From Thermoproteota archaeon (GTDB taxonomy: Archaea; Thermoproteota; Methanomethylicia; Methanomethylicales; B66-G16): 9,194 bases of DNA. Each line of letters begins with the position of its first letter. Position 1 is the stretch's first letter. The notes beneath the pieces were generated by a model, which was not told the DNA's origin, did not search any database, and worked only from the letters and a program-made list of their open reading frames with translations. This document shows, piece after piece, positions 1 through 6,469 of the stretch. The position numbers and the translations under genes are program-made. Location: NCBI GenBank assembly GCA_003649085.1, contig QMQV01000059.1, positions 1 to 9,194 of the forward strand, written 5' to 3'.

Positions 1-725
1 CCTTTTACCTCGATTCTAGCCCCTCCGCTTATGGATATGTTTAAGTCTTGGCGTATTGTACCTATGCCACGCTTAACTTTTCTAGTTGCGCGAAGCAGCT
101 GACCAATTCTCAAGGCAACCCTTTTAGCCTGCTCAGGTGAATGTATATCGGGTCCTGTAGCAATTTCTATTAGCGGTATGCCAAGTCTATCAAGCCTATA
201 TCTTATGCTCTTATCGTCTTCAATGATTTTACGCGCAGCATCCTCTTCTAAGCTGAGCGTTAAAATGCGTACTCTACCTTCTTCGTCGTCTATCCATCCA
301 TTCATAGCTACTCTAGCAGTTCTCTGAAAACCACACGTGTTTGAGCCATCTATCACTATCTTCCTCATGACGTGAACTTCGTCGACTGGCGTCATGTTCA
401 ACATTAATGCGACTTGTAGTGCAACATCAAGAGCTTCTTGGTTTAATGGATGTGGAGGTTCTTCATCTAACTCAACCAAACAGACCGAATCTTCGTAGCC
501 TTCGTAGATAAACCACTTGCCTTTCTTAAACTCAAATTGCGCAGCAATGTCTATTTCTCCAAGCTCGCTTTGTGTTGGCCTTAGCTTTCTCTGAACTTCA
601 TAATGTGGGCTTTCATCCCTCATAGATGTTGGGCATTCGCAGAAAAGCTTGTGCTTTGTGTTGAGCTGCTGATGTATTTCAAGCCCAACTCTAAGCCCTA
701 AGCTTCTGTAGTCTAACGCCTCCAT
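1..725 (-). CDS. gatE: Glu-tRNA(Gln) amidotransferase subunit E (partial, N-terminal part)
   Basis: GatE binds misacylated Glu-tRNA(Gln) and, with GatD, converts it to Gln-tRNA(Gln) in the cytoplasm; this is the archaeal route to glutaminyl-tRNA. The frame is open from the ATG at 725 to the left edge, giving about 241 residues; the family is usually a little over 600, so roughly the first 40 percent is present and the C-terminus lies outside the window. The N-terminus has the GatB/GatE signature [20 protein letters not shown] (residues 10-29), followed by [31 protein letters not shown] and [15 protein letters not shown]; the visible part ends in a stretch containing [13 protein letters not shown]. 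The start is two bases after the gatD stop, and a GGTG ribosome binding site lies at 734-737 inside the end of gatD, so the two subunits are almost certainly co-translated from one message. No frameshift was seen. Confidence 0.96.
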   Translation of the reverse strand, partial: MEALDYRSLGLRVGLEIHQQLNTKHKLFCECPTSMRDESPHYEVQRKLRPTQSELGEIDIAAQFEFKKGKWFIYEGYEDSVCLVELDEEPPHPLNQEALDVALQVALMLNMTPVDEVHVMRKIVIDGSNTCGFQRTARVAMNGWIDDEEGRVRILTLSLEEDAARKIIEDDKSIRYRLDRLGIPLIEIATGPDIHSPEQAKRVALRIGQLLRATRKVKRGIGTIRQDLNISISGGARIEVK

Positions 726-727
726 GT

Positions 728-2068
728 TTAAAACACCTGCTCAGGATATGTCATATAACTTGAACGTGGAGAAATTTCGCCAGCTACATTGGTTAGCATA
801 AGCTCTCTTACACGTTCTAGATCCCTTGTTTGAGCTAAAACCCACATCATCTTAACTAAGGCAGTTTCAGGAAGCATATCTTCAAGAGGTATTACGCCCA
901 ATGCTAAGAGCTGCCTACCAGTGCTGTAGACATTCATGTTTATACGCCCCCATAGGCATTGAGAGGTCATGGCAACGGCTATTCCATTGTCAACTGCTCT
1001 CTTAATGCTCTTAAAACACGATTCAGGCACGTGCCCTAGTCCTGTACCCTCCAGTATTATCCCATGATAGCCTTGATCTACTGCAAAGTCAATTAAAGCT
1101 GGAGGAAGCCCTGGATAGGATTTTATCAATAAAACCTTGTCGTCGAAAAAAGCTTTAAGCTCAAGCTTTCTAGCTTCACGCCTAACGTAATTTGAAGTGA
1201 GCACTTTTACCTCCCCGTTTTCAACTTTGGCTAGAGGATGCCCGTTAATGGTCTTAAAAGCGTCTCTCCTACTAGTGTGGCACTTTCTTACCTTTGTACC
1301 TCTATGTAGGTAACTTGTTGAATCTGACGACGACGCATGCATAGCTACCATGACTTCAGCTATTGGAGCTTTAGAAGCTGCTATTACAGCGTTAATTAAG
1401 TTAGTTGCAGCATCTGAAGAAGGCCTATCAGAAGATCTTTGAGAACCAACTAAGATAACTGGTACTGGAAGGTTTTGTAGAGCAAAACTTAAAGCTGCAG
1501 CTGTGTACCCCATGGTATCGGTACCGTGCGTTACAACTACACCGCTGACACCACGGTTAATGTGCTTTGCAACAGTTTCAGCTATGTGTATCCAGTGATG
1601 GGCAGTCATATTCTCACTTAGCAAACTGTATAGAATTTCAGCATTTATGTTGGCAATATCGCCTAATTCCGGTACGACGTTGTATAAGTCACGTGCAGAT
1701 AATGCTGGACTTACAGCTCCAGTTTTATAGTCGACACGGCTAGCTATGGTACCTCCAGTGCTAATTATCGAAACCGTCGGCAAATCTTCTCTAACCTTAA
1801 GGGGTAGTGGCGGGGGTTCGGGCTTAACTTCAACTTCTAATTCCAATTTCTCAACTTTTAAGTCATGAGAAAGCCTTACTCCTATATTGTAGCCGTCATC
1901 AAGCTTTATGACTATGTGCTGGTCATCACCGAGCTCAGACCTAGGCATTAAGTACCCTTCATATACCTTACCTTCCTTCGATATCCTAACTCTATTGCCT
2001 ATCTCTATACCAGCTTTTTCTAGAACATCTGCAACCCTACCCTTATATCCATGAGATCTAACCGACAT
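728..2068 (-). CDS. gatD: Glu-tRNA(Gln) amidotransferase subunit D (asparaginase-like)
   Basis: GatD is the glutaminase/asparaginase-type subunit that releases ammonia for GatE. The 446-residue length fits the family. Residues 1-75 form the small N-terminal beta domain specific to GatD ([34 protein letters not shown]). A proline-rich linker (PEPPPLPL, 83-90) follows, then the L-asparaginase domain. Catalytic motifs are visible: STGGTIAS (103-110, nucleophile Thr107), THGTDTM (180-186, Thr183 and Asp184) and the lysine in RGTKVRK (Lys259), all with family-like spacing. The ATG at 2066-2068 has an AGAGGT ribosome binding site at 2075-2080, six bases upstream. It is followed immediately by gatE and preceded on the same strand by rps30e, so a three-gene transcript is possible, although gatD may also have its own promoter. 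Free-standing L-asparaginase is ruled out by the N-terminal domain and the adjacent gatE. Confidence 0.97.
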   Translation of the reverse strand: MSVRSHGYKGRVADVLEKAGIEIGNRVRISKEGKVYEGYLMPRSELGDDQHIVIKLDDGYNIGVRLSHDLKVEKLELEVEVKPEPPPLPLKVREDLPTVSIISTGGTIASRVDYKTGAVSPALSARDLYNVVPELGDIANINAEILYSLLSENMTAHHWIHIAETVAKHINRGVSGVVVTHGTDTMGYTAAALSFALQNLPVPVILVGSQRSSDRPSSDAATNLINAVIAASKAPIAEVMVAMHASSSDSTSYLHRGTKVRKCHTSRRDAFKTINGHPLAKVENGEVKVLTSNYVRREARKLELKAFFDDKVLLIKSYPGLPPALIDFAVDQGYHGIILEGTGLGHVPESCFKSIKRAVDNGIAVAMTSQCLWGRINMNVYSTGRQLLALGVIPLEDMLPETALVKMMWVLAQTRDLERVRELMLTNVAGEISPRSSYMTYPEQVF

Positions 2069-2080
2069 AAATAGACCTCT

Positions 2081-2099
2081 CTACACTAACTTGGTGTAG
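2081..2099. repeat. Inverted repeat in the gatD leader/promoter
   Basis: Six-base arms CTACAC and GTGTAG match perfectly around a seven-base centre. The repeat sits directly upstream of the gatD ribosome binding site (2075-2080) and covers the place where transcription should begin if the AT-rich element at 2107-2115 is the TATA box. It could be an operator or a small leader hairpin; a repeat this short could also be chance. Confidence 0.4.
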
Positions 2100-2106
2100 C
2101 CCAAAG

Positions 2107-2129
2107 TTAATTAAAAAACAGTTTTAAAG
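2107..2129 (-). promoter_or_regulatory. AT-rich element: S30e oligo-T terminator and/or gatD TATA box
   Basis: Read on the minus strand, the S30e stop is followed by TTTAAAAC (near 2122-2129), then a run of six T (2113-2118) running into TTAATTAA (2107-2114). Oligo-T tracts are typical archaeal terminators, so this could end the S30e transcript. Equally, TTTAATTAA centred near 2111 lies about 26 bases before position 2085, giving gatD a leader of about 17 bases that holds its ribosome binding site. The sequence cannot tell which role, or both, applies. Confidence 0.4.
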
Positions 2130-2133
2130 CGCT

Positions 2134-2298
2134 TTAACTAGCTTGAATACCGCTTTCAGCTGTAGCGTGGAGTACTCTGCGTATATAGTTTCTCCTATTC
2201 CTTCTCTTAGGTATTAGGTTCTTCTTTGGCTTAGGCGGTATTTTTGGCGTAGCTGACCTTACCTTCCCAGCTTTCGTTAATGAGCCGTGTGATGGCAT
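2134..2298 (-). CDS. rps30e: Small ribosomal subunit protein S30e
   Basis: A 54-residue basic protein beginning [20 protein letters not shown], followed by [20 protein letters not shown]. This is the characteristic S30e start (SLTKAGKVR) and its arginine/asparagine-rich core (RRNRRNY). S30e is a small-subunit ribosomal protein near the decoding region, shared by eukaryotes (where it is processed from the FAU fusion) and many archaea; here it is encoded alone with no ubiquitin-like part. The ATG at 2296-2298 has a GGTG ribosome binding site at 2304-2307, five bases upstream. The last residues ([11 protein letters not shown]) are not basic and look like a lineage-specific tail. It lies upstream of gatD on the same strand, about 65 bases away, and diverges from nop5. 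Confidence 0.93.
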   Translation of the reverse strand: MPSHGSLTKAGKVRSATPKIPPKPKKNLIPKRRNRRNYIRRVLHATAESGIQAS

Positions 2299-2345
2299 TT
2301 TTTCACCAGTTTAAATCCCCATGAACCAGACCTTTAAACTTACCG

Positions 2346-2354
2346 GTTTTAAAG
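2346..2354 (-). promoter_or_regulatory. Putative TATA box for rps30e
   Basis: The minus strand reads CTTTAAAAC here, a plausible archaeal TATA box. Start of transcription is expected about 26 bases downstream, near 2324, giving a leader of about 26 bases with the GGTG ribosome binding site at 2304-2307. A second similar element, GTTTAAAG at 2332-2339, forms an imperfect inverted repeat with it but is too close to the gene to be the likelier box. Confidence 0.5.
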
Positions 2355-2364
2355 CTAAGGAAGC

Positions 2365-2372
2365 TTTATAGA
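2365..2372 (+). promoter_or_regulatory. Putative TATA box for the nop5-fibrillarin-UPF0216 operon
   Basis: TTTATAGA preceded by purine-rich AAGGAAGC resembles an archaeal TATA box with a BRE-like flank. Transcription would start around 2393, about 20 bases before the gene, inside the near-palindrome at 2381-2398. It lies only about 10 bases from the divergent rps30e box, so factors at the two promoters could interfere with each other. Confidence 0.6.
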
Positions 2373-2380
2373 GAAAGTCA

Positions 2381-2398
2381 TGCTAAGAATTGTTAGCA
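2381..2398. repeat. 18-bp near-perfect palindrome at the nop5 promoter
   Basis: The sequence TGCTAAGAATTGTTAGCA reads the same on both strands except for a single G/G position in each half. It is centred about 21 bases downstream of the TATA box centre and therefore covers the predicted transcription start. That is a classical place for an archaeal repressor operator; alternatively the first transcribed bases include its right half. No protein that binds it can be named from the sequence. Confidence 0.55.
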
Positions 2399-2412
2399 GC
2401 GCATAAAGGTGA

Positions 2413-3618
2413 ATGAGATTGAGGGCCTATGTCGTTGATACAGTGTTAGGAGTCTTGGCATACGACGATGACTTAAACCTAATAGGAGCGGAAACCTACC
2501 CAAGGGATGCGGGCGTTATCGCTAAGAAACTGCTTAGCTTAGAGCAAGAAGGATATACTGGTGAACTTATGAACTTATGTCGCAAGCTTGTGGATTCTGG
2601 TTATAAGGAGATTGTGGTTGAGCATGAAGGAGAAGCCAGAGCTATTTCTGAAAACTTCCCTGTTCACGTACGTGTTGAAGCTCCTAGTAAAGCAGGGAGA
2701 TTTGTTAGAGCAAACGTGATTGCTGTAGCTAAATCTCTGGGATTTAGTGATGAAGAATACCTTAGGATTTTGCATGAAGCTTCAATGGACGCTGTCAGAG
2801 ACAGGATAAAAGTTGAAGCAGCTAGAAGAGATCGCTTTGTAGCACAGGCTGTTGAAGCATTAGACGAGCTTGATAAGAATATTAACATAACAGTTTCAAG
2901 AGTTAGAGAATGGTATGGTCTTCACTTCCCAGAGCTTGACGACTTGCTTCCAGAGCATAGAGATTACGTTAGGTTGGTCTATGAGCTAGGCTCTAGAAGA
3001 AAGATCGATGTTAAAGCGCTTACGCGAATAGGCTTTTCAGAAGGTAAGGCGAAGCAAATAGCCGACGCAGCTGCTAAGTCAATGGGCGCCGAAGTGTCTG
3101 AAGCAGATTTAGATCCTATCAGAAAACTTGCTAAGTTGGCTATTGACATGTACGATTTAAGGAAGTACTTTGAAGCTTACATAAGCGATACCATGCAGGA
3201 GGTTGCTCCAAATATAAGGGAGCTGGTTGGCCCGCTTTTGGGAGCTCGGTTAATAGCATTAGCTGGTGGGCTTGAAAACTTAGCTAAGAAGCCAGCCAGC
3301 ACTATCCAGGTATTAGGAGCTGAGAAAGCGTTATTTAGAGCTCTGAGAACTGGGGGTAAGCCTCCAAAACATGGCGTTATCTTTCAATATCCTGAAGTAC
3401 ACAGATCGCCTAAGTGGCAACGCGGTAAGATAGCGAGGGCGTTAGCAGCTAAGCTTTCGATAGCGGCTAGAGTAGATGCGTTTACAGGGGAGTTTATAGC
3501 TGATCAGCTTAAACGTGATTTTGAGGAAAGGGTAGCTGAGATTAAGCAGAAGTATGCTAAACCTCCCGTTAAGAAGAAAAAGGAGAAGGTCGCTAAAAAG
3601 GCGGGTGATAAGAAATGA
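2413..3618 (+). CDS. nop5: C/D box RNP scaffold protein Nop5 (Nop56/58 family)
   Basis: Nop5 bridges L7Ae-bound C/D box guide RNA and fibrillarin in the archaeal RNA 2'-O-methylation complex. The protein has an N-terminal fibrillarin-binding domain (AYVVDTVLGVLAYDDD, about residues 5-20), a helical coiled-coil region in the middle, and the NOP domain from about 261. In the NOP domain I see LLGARLIALAGGLENLAKKP, ASTIQVLGAEKALF and GVIFQYPEVHRSPKWQRGKI (from 321), the family's strongest signature. A lysine-rich tail (KKKKEKVAKKAGDKK) ends it. Length, about 400, is normal. The start needs care: the GGTG at 2408-2411 is one base from the ATG at 2413 but seven bases from an in-frame TTG at 2419, which would give (M)RAYVVDTVLG and fit the family start better. 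The stop overlaps the fibrillarin start (ATGA). Confidence 0.96.
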   Translation: MRLRAYVVDTVLGVLAYDDDLNLIGAETYPRDAGVIAKKLLSLEQEGYTGELMNLCRKLVDSGYKEIVVEHEGEARAISENFPVHVRVEAPSKAGRFVRANVIAVAKSLGFSDEEYLRILHEASMDAVRDRIKVEAARRDRFVAQAVEALDELDKNINITVSRVREWYGLHFPELDDLLPEHRDYVRLVYELGSRRKIDVKALTRIGFSEGKAKQIADAAAKSMGAEVSEADLDPIRKLAKLAIDMYDLRKYFEAYISDTMQEVAPNIRELVGPLLGARLIALAGGLENLAKKPASTIQVLGAEKALFRALRTGGKPPKHGVIFQYPEVHRSPKWQRGKIARALAAKLSIAARVDAFTGEFIADQLKRDFEERVAEIKQKYAKPPVKKKKEKVAKKAGDKK

Positions 3619-4304
3619 TTGTTGAACCACATGAGAAGTTTGAGGGGGTTTTCTGGGTTAAAGAAGAAGGCGTTGAGGATAGGCTTGCTACAAAAAACTT
3701 AGCTCCAGGCTTTAAAGTGTATGGAGAGCCATTGATACAGTATAAAGGTGTCGAGTATAGGGTATGGAACCCCTTTAGGAGTAAGCTTGCTGGAGCTATC
3801 TTGAAGAAGGTGGCAATAGTACCCTTGAGAAAGGGAGATAGGGTATTATACCTTGGGGCAGCGACTGGGACTACTGCTAGCCACGTTTCTGATATTGTGG
3901 GAGAAAGAGGACGCGTCTTTTGCGTTGAGTTTTCATCTAGAGTTATGCGAGAGCTTGTTAGAGTTTGCGAAGCTAGGAAAAACATGTTGCCTATATTAGC
4001 TGATGCTAGACTCCCAGTTACATATCGGGCAATTGTTGAACAAGTGGACGCCATATATTGCGATGTAGCACAACCTGAACAAGCTAAACTCCTCGCTGAC
4101 AACGCCGACATGTTCTTAAAACATGGCGGATGGATCATGCTCGCTATTAAAGCTAGGAGCGTTGATGTAACAAAGGAGCCATCTGATGTTTACAAGAAGG
4201 AGATGAACACCCTCAAGTCACGTGGCTTTAAGCTTGAAAGCGTTGTTCACTTAGAGCCTTTCGATAAGGATCACGCCATGGTAGTGGCACGCTATGAGCC
4301 TTGA
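3615..4304 (+). CDS. flpA: Fibrillarin-like rRNA/tRNA 2'-O-methyltransferase
   Basis: This is the catalytic subunit of the archaeal C/D box RNP; it transfers methyl from S-adenosylmethionine to ribose 2'-OH at sites chosen by guide RNAs. The 229-residue length is standard for archaeal fibrillarin, which lacks the eukaryotic GAR domain. The short N-terminal domain (1-55, ending VEYRVWNPFRSKLAG) precedes the Rossmann methyltransferase fold with VLYLGAATGTTASHVSDIVG (77-96), VFCVEFSSR (101-109), ILADAR (127-132), IYCDVAQPEQ (147-156) and LAIKARS (176-182); Asp150 and Lys179 are candidate catalytic residues. The ATG overlaps the nop5 stop by four bases, with GGTG at 3604-3607 seven bases upstream, so Nop5 and fibrillarin are translationally coupled, as suits partners in one complex. 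The 3' end overlaps the next gene by 11 bases. Confidence 0.98.
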   Translation: MIVEPHEKFEGVFWVKEEGVEDRLATKNLAPGFKVYGEPLIQYKGVEYRVWNPFRSKLAGAILKKVAIVPLRKGDRVLYLGAATGTTASHVSDIVGERGRVFCVEFSSRVMRELVRVCEARKNMLPILADARLPVTYRAIVEQVDAIYCDVAQPEQAKLLADNADMFLKHGGWIMLAIKARSVDVTKEPSDVYKKEMNTLKSRGFKLESVVHLEPFDKDHAMVVARYEP

Positions 4305-4767
4305 AAGGGAGAGTAGGAGAGAGCAAATTGTTAGGACGCTTTGGGAAATCGAATTTAAGCACATAAATGATTACTTTCCAGCTGAGAGAAAGAGCTTAGA
4401 AGAGCTCTTAAAAGAGGATGAACCATCTGTCAAGTCTATGGGCGGGGGGAGAATTTACTTTAGGAAGGAAGATCTTGAGTATTTAGCAAGTCTCGTGCCA
4501 AAACGCTTTCACAGGGAGCTATGCCTGCCATTTACGATAATTAGGCAATCTGGTTGGAGAAAAGGAACATATGCCATAAGGGGGGGCAAGCTCGAGATTT
4601 TCACAGTCCATAAACTTATAGGCTTAATAGATAAAGGCTTTGAGGATTATTGGAGAATTGAACTTAAGCCTTATGTATATAGAGCACAGTTGCTCGAACT
4701 TATGCGTAAGGTGCCTAGTTTGGTTAGTATAGGGTTCTTTTTAGAAGAAGGCGAGGAAATCGAGTGA
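4294..4767 (+). CDS. UPF0216 (DUF61) family protein, function unknown
   Basis: I recognise the archaeal UPF0216/DUF61 family from its general pattern: an N-terminal helix, then INDYFPAERKSLEELLKEDE (24-43) leading into PSVK, a middle part with RIYFRKEDLEYLASLVP (53-69) and LCLPFTIIRQSGWRKGTYAI (76-95), GGKLEIFTVHKLIGL, and a C-terminal PSLVSIGF (141-148). The 157-residue length is near the family's. No catalytic or metal-binding motif, signal peptide or membrane segment is visible. The family's biochemical role is unknown to me. The gene begins inside the last codons of fibrillarin (11-base overlap) and has no clear ribosome binding site of its own, which implies translation coupled to fibrillarin. 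That placement suggests, but does not show, a role near guide-RNA methylation or ribosome assembly. Confidence 0.85.
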   Translation: MSLERESRREQIVRTLWEIEFKHINDYFPAERKSLEELLKEDEPSVKSMGGGRIYFRKEDLEYLASLVPKRFHRELCLPFTIIRQSGWRKGTYAIRGGKLEIFTVHKLIGLIDKGFEDYWRIELKPYVYRAQLLELMRKVPSLVSIGFFLEEGEEIE

Positions 4768-4780
4768 TTGAAAGCTAACG

Positions 4781-4790
4781 TTTTTATATT
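4781..4790 (+). promoter_or_regulatory. TATA box for the COG1395 gene, with an oligo-T run
   Basis: TTTTTATATT lies 14 bases after the UPF0216 stop. As a TATA box centred near 4786 it predicts transcription from about 4811-4813, only 7-9 bases before the ATG at 4820, so this message would be nearly leaderless. The five-T run could at the same time help terminate the upstream operon. Confidence 0.55.
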
Positions 4791-4819
4791 CATCTCTTTA
4801 ACCTTTCAAAGTGTAGGAT

Positions 4820-5755
4820 ATGAAGCAGGAAGTACTGCCATCTATAGCTTTGAGGATATTGAGTGGAGCAGGGTATAAGACATCACCTTTGCCTAAGACC
4901 AAGGAATATTGCCTTGATTTAGCTGCAAAAAAAGGCGATAATTTGCTATTGCTCAAGACCATATCTAATATCGATAATTTTAGCAGGGAATCTGCGGAGG
5001 AGCTTTCAGCATTAGCCAAAGTTTTTAACGCCTCCCCGATCTTGATAGGGCTAAGAAGTAGCAAGGGAGCTTTAGAAAGAGGAGCCGCTTATGAAAGGCA
5101 AGACATACCTACTGTCGATCCATCAACATTTGAAGATGCGATAGTCCGCGGAAACTTACCTTATGTATACTTTAAGCGAGGAGGAATTTACGTTAAAATT
5201 GATGGCAAGGCGCTTAGAGAGGCTAGAAAGCTTCACAACATGTCAATAGGGGAGCTCGCCGCAAAAGTTGGCGTAAGTAGGAAAACGATCTATGCATATG
5301 AGAGGGAGGACATGGAGGCTACCTTAGCTACAGCTATTAAGCTTGAAGAAGTCCTTGGTATCCCAGTTACAAGTGCTGTAGATATCTTTAAGAAAAGTAA
5401 AGAAGGTGCTGTAAACGCTCTTAAGCCTCCATCCGGACCCGTCGCTTCACAAGTATATGAAAAACTACGTAAAATTGGTTTACACGTTCTAGGCTTCAGA
5501 AGAGCGCCGTTTGAGATTCACATTGAAGACTTTAAGGTCTCAATCGTAACTAGTAATGGAAAGGAAAGCGAGCAAGACTTGAGGCATAAGGTGGAAATGG
5601 CTAAGGGTATCGCGCAGATCGTGGGCAATGAGCCAGTAGTCATAACTGGAGGAGATGTCGCGCTTAGCGAGGATGTTAAGGTTCTTAAAGCGGAGGAGGT
5701 TAGAAAAGTCGACTCCGCTAGAAAGTTAGCTAGGATGCTTGAAGTAGAGAACTAA
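4820..5755 (+). CDS. COG1395-type archaeal HTH transcriptional regulator
   Basis: A 311-residue protein of the archaeal 'putative HTH-type transcriptional regulatory protein' family. Residues 1-125 resemble a restriction-endonuclease-like alpha/beta domain (YCLDLAAKKGDNLLLLKTIS, 30-49), with Asp33 and Lys46 in the expected strands but no Glu before the lysine, so nuclease activity is doubtful. Residues about 130-190 are a Cro/C1-type helix-turn-helix: LREARKLHNMSIGELAAKVG, then VSRKTIYAYERED and a helix ending in VLGIPV. The C-terminal 100 residues (EKLRKIGLHVLGFRRAPFEI onward) form a separate alpha/beta domain with no motif I can name. The ATG at 4820 has only a weak TAGGA before it, consistent with a near-leaderless message from the TATA box at 4781-4790. 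It converges on rnhB, stop codon over stop codon. Target genes cannot be read from the sequence. Confidence 0.82.
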   Translation: MKQEVLPSIALRILSGAGYKTSPLPKTKEYCLDLAAKKGDNLLLLKTISNIDNFSRESAEELSALAKVFNASPILIGLRSSKGALERGAAYERQDIPTVDPSTFEDAIVRGNLPYVYFKRGGIYVKIDGKALREARKLHNMSIGELAAKVGVSRKTIYAYEREDMEATLATAIKLEEVLGIPVTSAVDIFKKSKEGAVNALKPPSGPVASQVYEKLRKIGLHVLGFRRAPFEIHIEDFKVSIVTSNGKESEQDLRHKVEMAKGIAQIVGNEPVVITGGDVALSEDVKVLKAEEVRKVDSARKLARMLEVEN

Positions 5756-6405
5756 ATAAGTGCTTCATTGAGCTTTAATTGCAAAGCTTTCTTAGATGTT
5801 TTCCATGTTTTTCTAGCAAAAGGGGGCAATGCTCCATGTTCTTTTACCCACTTAATTAGAAACTCCTTAGTCTTAGGATCATGAGGATATCCGCTGCCAA
5901 AATCTCCAACGCGTTGTTTAAGCTCATTGATTATTTCCTCTCTTCTACACTTAGCTAATATGGACGCGGCAGCTACTACAGGATACTCGTCTTCAGCATG
6001 GTGTGAGACGTTAAGCTTGACACTTAGCTTTGTTAGATGCTGCTCAATCATCTTTTTAAAGCGATCAGCGTTTACGTCTACGGAGCCTATGTAAGCTTCA
6101 TCTGGCTTAAGCTTCTCAATTATTAAGGCCATGAATTTTGCTTCTAACATGTTTAAGTTAACTCCTTTCAATAAGTTTCGATCAATAACTTCAACTGGTA
6201 TTTCTACGAGCTCATACCTTATAGCTATCTTCTTAATCTCCTCAGCTAATCGTATTCTAGCTGGATGAGTTAGCTTTTTTGAATCTTTGACCCCCATGAG
6301 CTTAAGCTTCTCTAAATCATGTGAAGCTATGGAGACACCAGCTATTACCATGGGCCCTATTACAGGCCCTCGGCCAACTTCGTCTATTCCAGCTATAACG
6401 CGCAA
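5752..6405 (-). CDS. rnhB: Ribonuclease HII
   Basis: RNase HII cleaves RNA in RNA-DNA hybrids and nicks at single ribonucleotides embedded in DNA. The 217-residue protein starts with the diagnostic AGIDEVGRGPVIGPMVIAG (5-23, catalytic Asp8, Glu9), continues with VKDSKKLT (39-46), YIGSVDVN (105-112, catalytic Asp110), AEDEYPVVAAASILAKCRRE (137-156) and the substrate-recognition stretch GSGYPHDPKTKEFL (Tyr near 173). By spacing from AAAS, the fourth carboxylate falls on Glu138 where most family members have Asp; Asp139 is adjacent. The start is TTG at 6403-6405 with GAGGT at 6414-6418, eight bases upstream; no other start would leave the first catalytic motif intact. The stop codon (5752-5754) overlaps that of the convergent HTH gene (5753-5755). 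Confidence 0.96.
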   Translation of the reverse strand: MRVIAGIDEVGRGPVIGPMVIAGVSIASHDLEKLKLMGVKDSKKLTHPARIRLAEEIKKIAIRYELVEIPVEVIDRNLLKGVNLNMLEAKFMALIIEKLKPDEAYIGSVDVNADRFKKMIEQHLTKLSVKLNVSHHAEDEYPVVAAASILAKCRREEIINELKQRVGDFGSGYPHDPKTKEFLIKWVKEHGALPPFARKTWKTSKKALQLKLNEALI

Positions 6406-6427
6406 AACGCTTTACCTCGCTTAGCAG

Positions 6428-6436
6428 TTATTAAAA
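6428..6436 (+). promoter_or_regulatory. Possible TATA box for the THEP1-trm1 operon
   Basis: TTATTAAAA centred near 6432 would direct initiation around 6457, leaving a leader of about 13 bases that contains GGGGG at 6458-6462, a weak ribosome binding site seven bases before the TTG start. The more TATA-like element at 6447-6457 would place initiation inside the gene on this strand, so it fits the opposite gene better. Confidence 0.35.
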
Positions 6437-6446
6437 GATGGAAATT

Positions 6447-6457
6447 GTTATAAATTT
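6447..6457 (-). promoter_or_regulatory. Putative TATA box for rnhB
   Basis: On the minus strand this reads AAATTTATAAC, a good archaeal TATA box preceded by a C-rich stretch. Transcription is expected near 6425, about 20 bases before the rnhB TTG, with the GAGGT ribosome binding site inside the leader. Confidence 0.5.
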
Positions 6458-6469
6458 GGGGGCTTAACG

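Noticed and set aside
1922..1928. C-box-like motif on the minus strand inside gatD
   Set aside because: No D box (TCAG on the plus strand) is found over the next 60 bases in the required direction.
2747..2753. GTGATGA C-box-like motif inside nop5
   Set aside because: No matching D box within sRNA length, and the codons are part of a good coding region.
3593..4138. 181-codon open frame on the minus strand opposite fibrillarin
   Set aside because: It lies antisense to a well-supported gene, its translation matches no family I recognise, and it is Ser/Thr/Leu-rich as expected for a shadow frame.
6442..6457. Inverted repeat AAATT...AATTT between rnhB and the THEP1 gene
   Set aside because: The arms are five A/T bases only and coincide with the TATA box, so chance symmetry in AT-rich sequence is enough.
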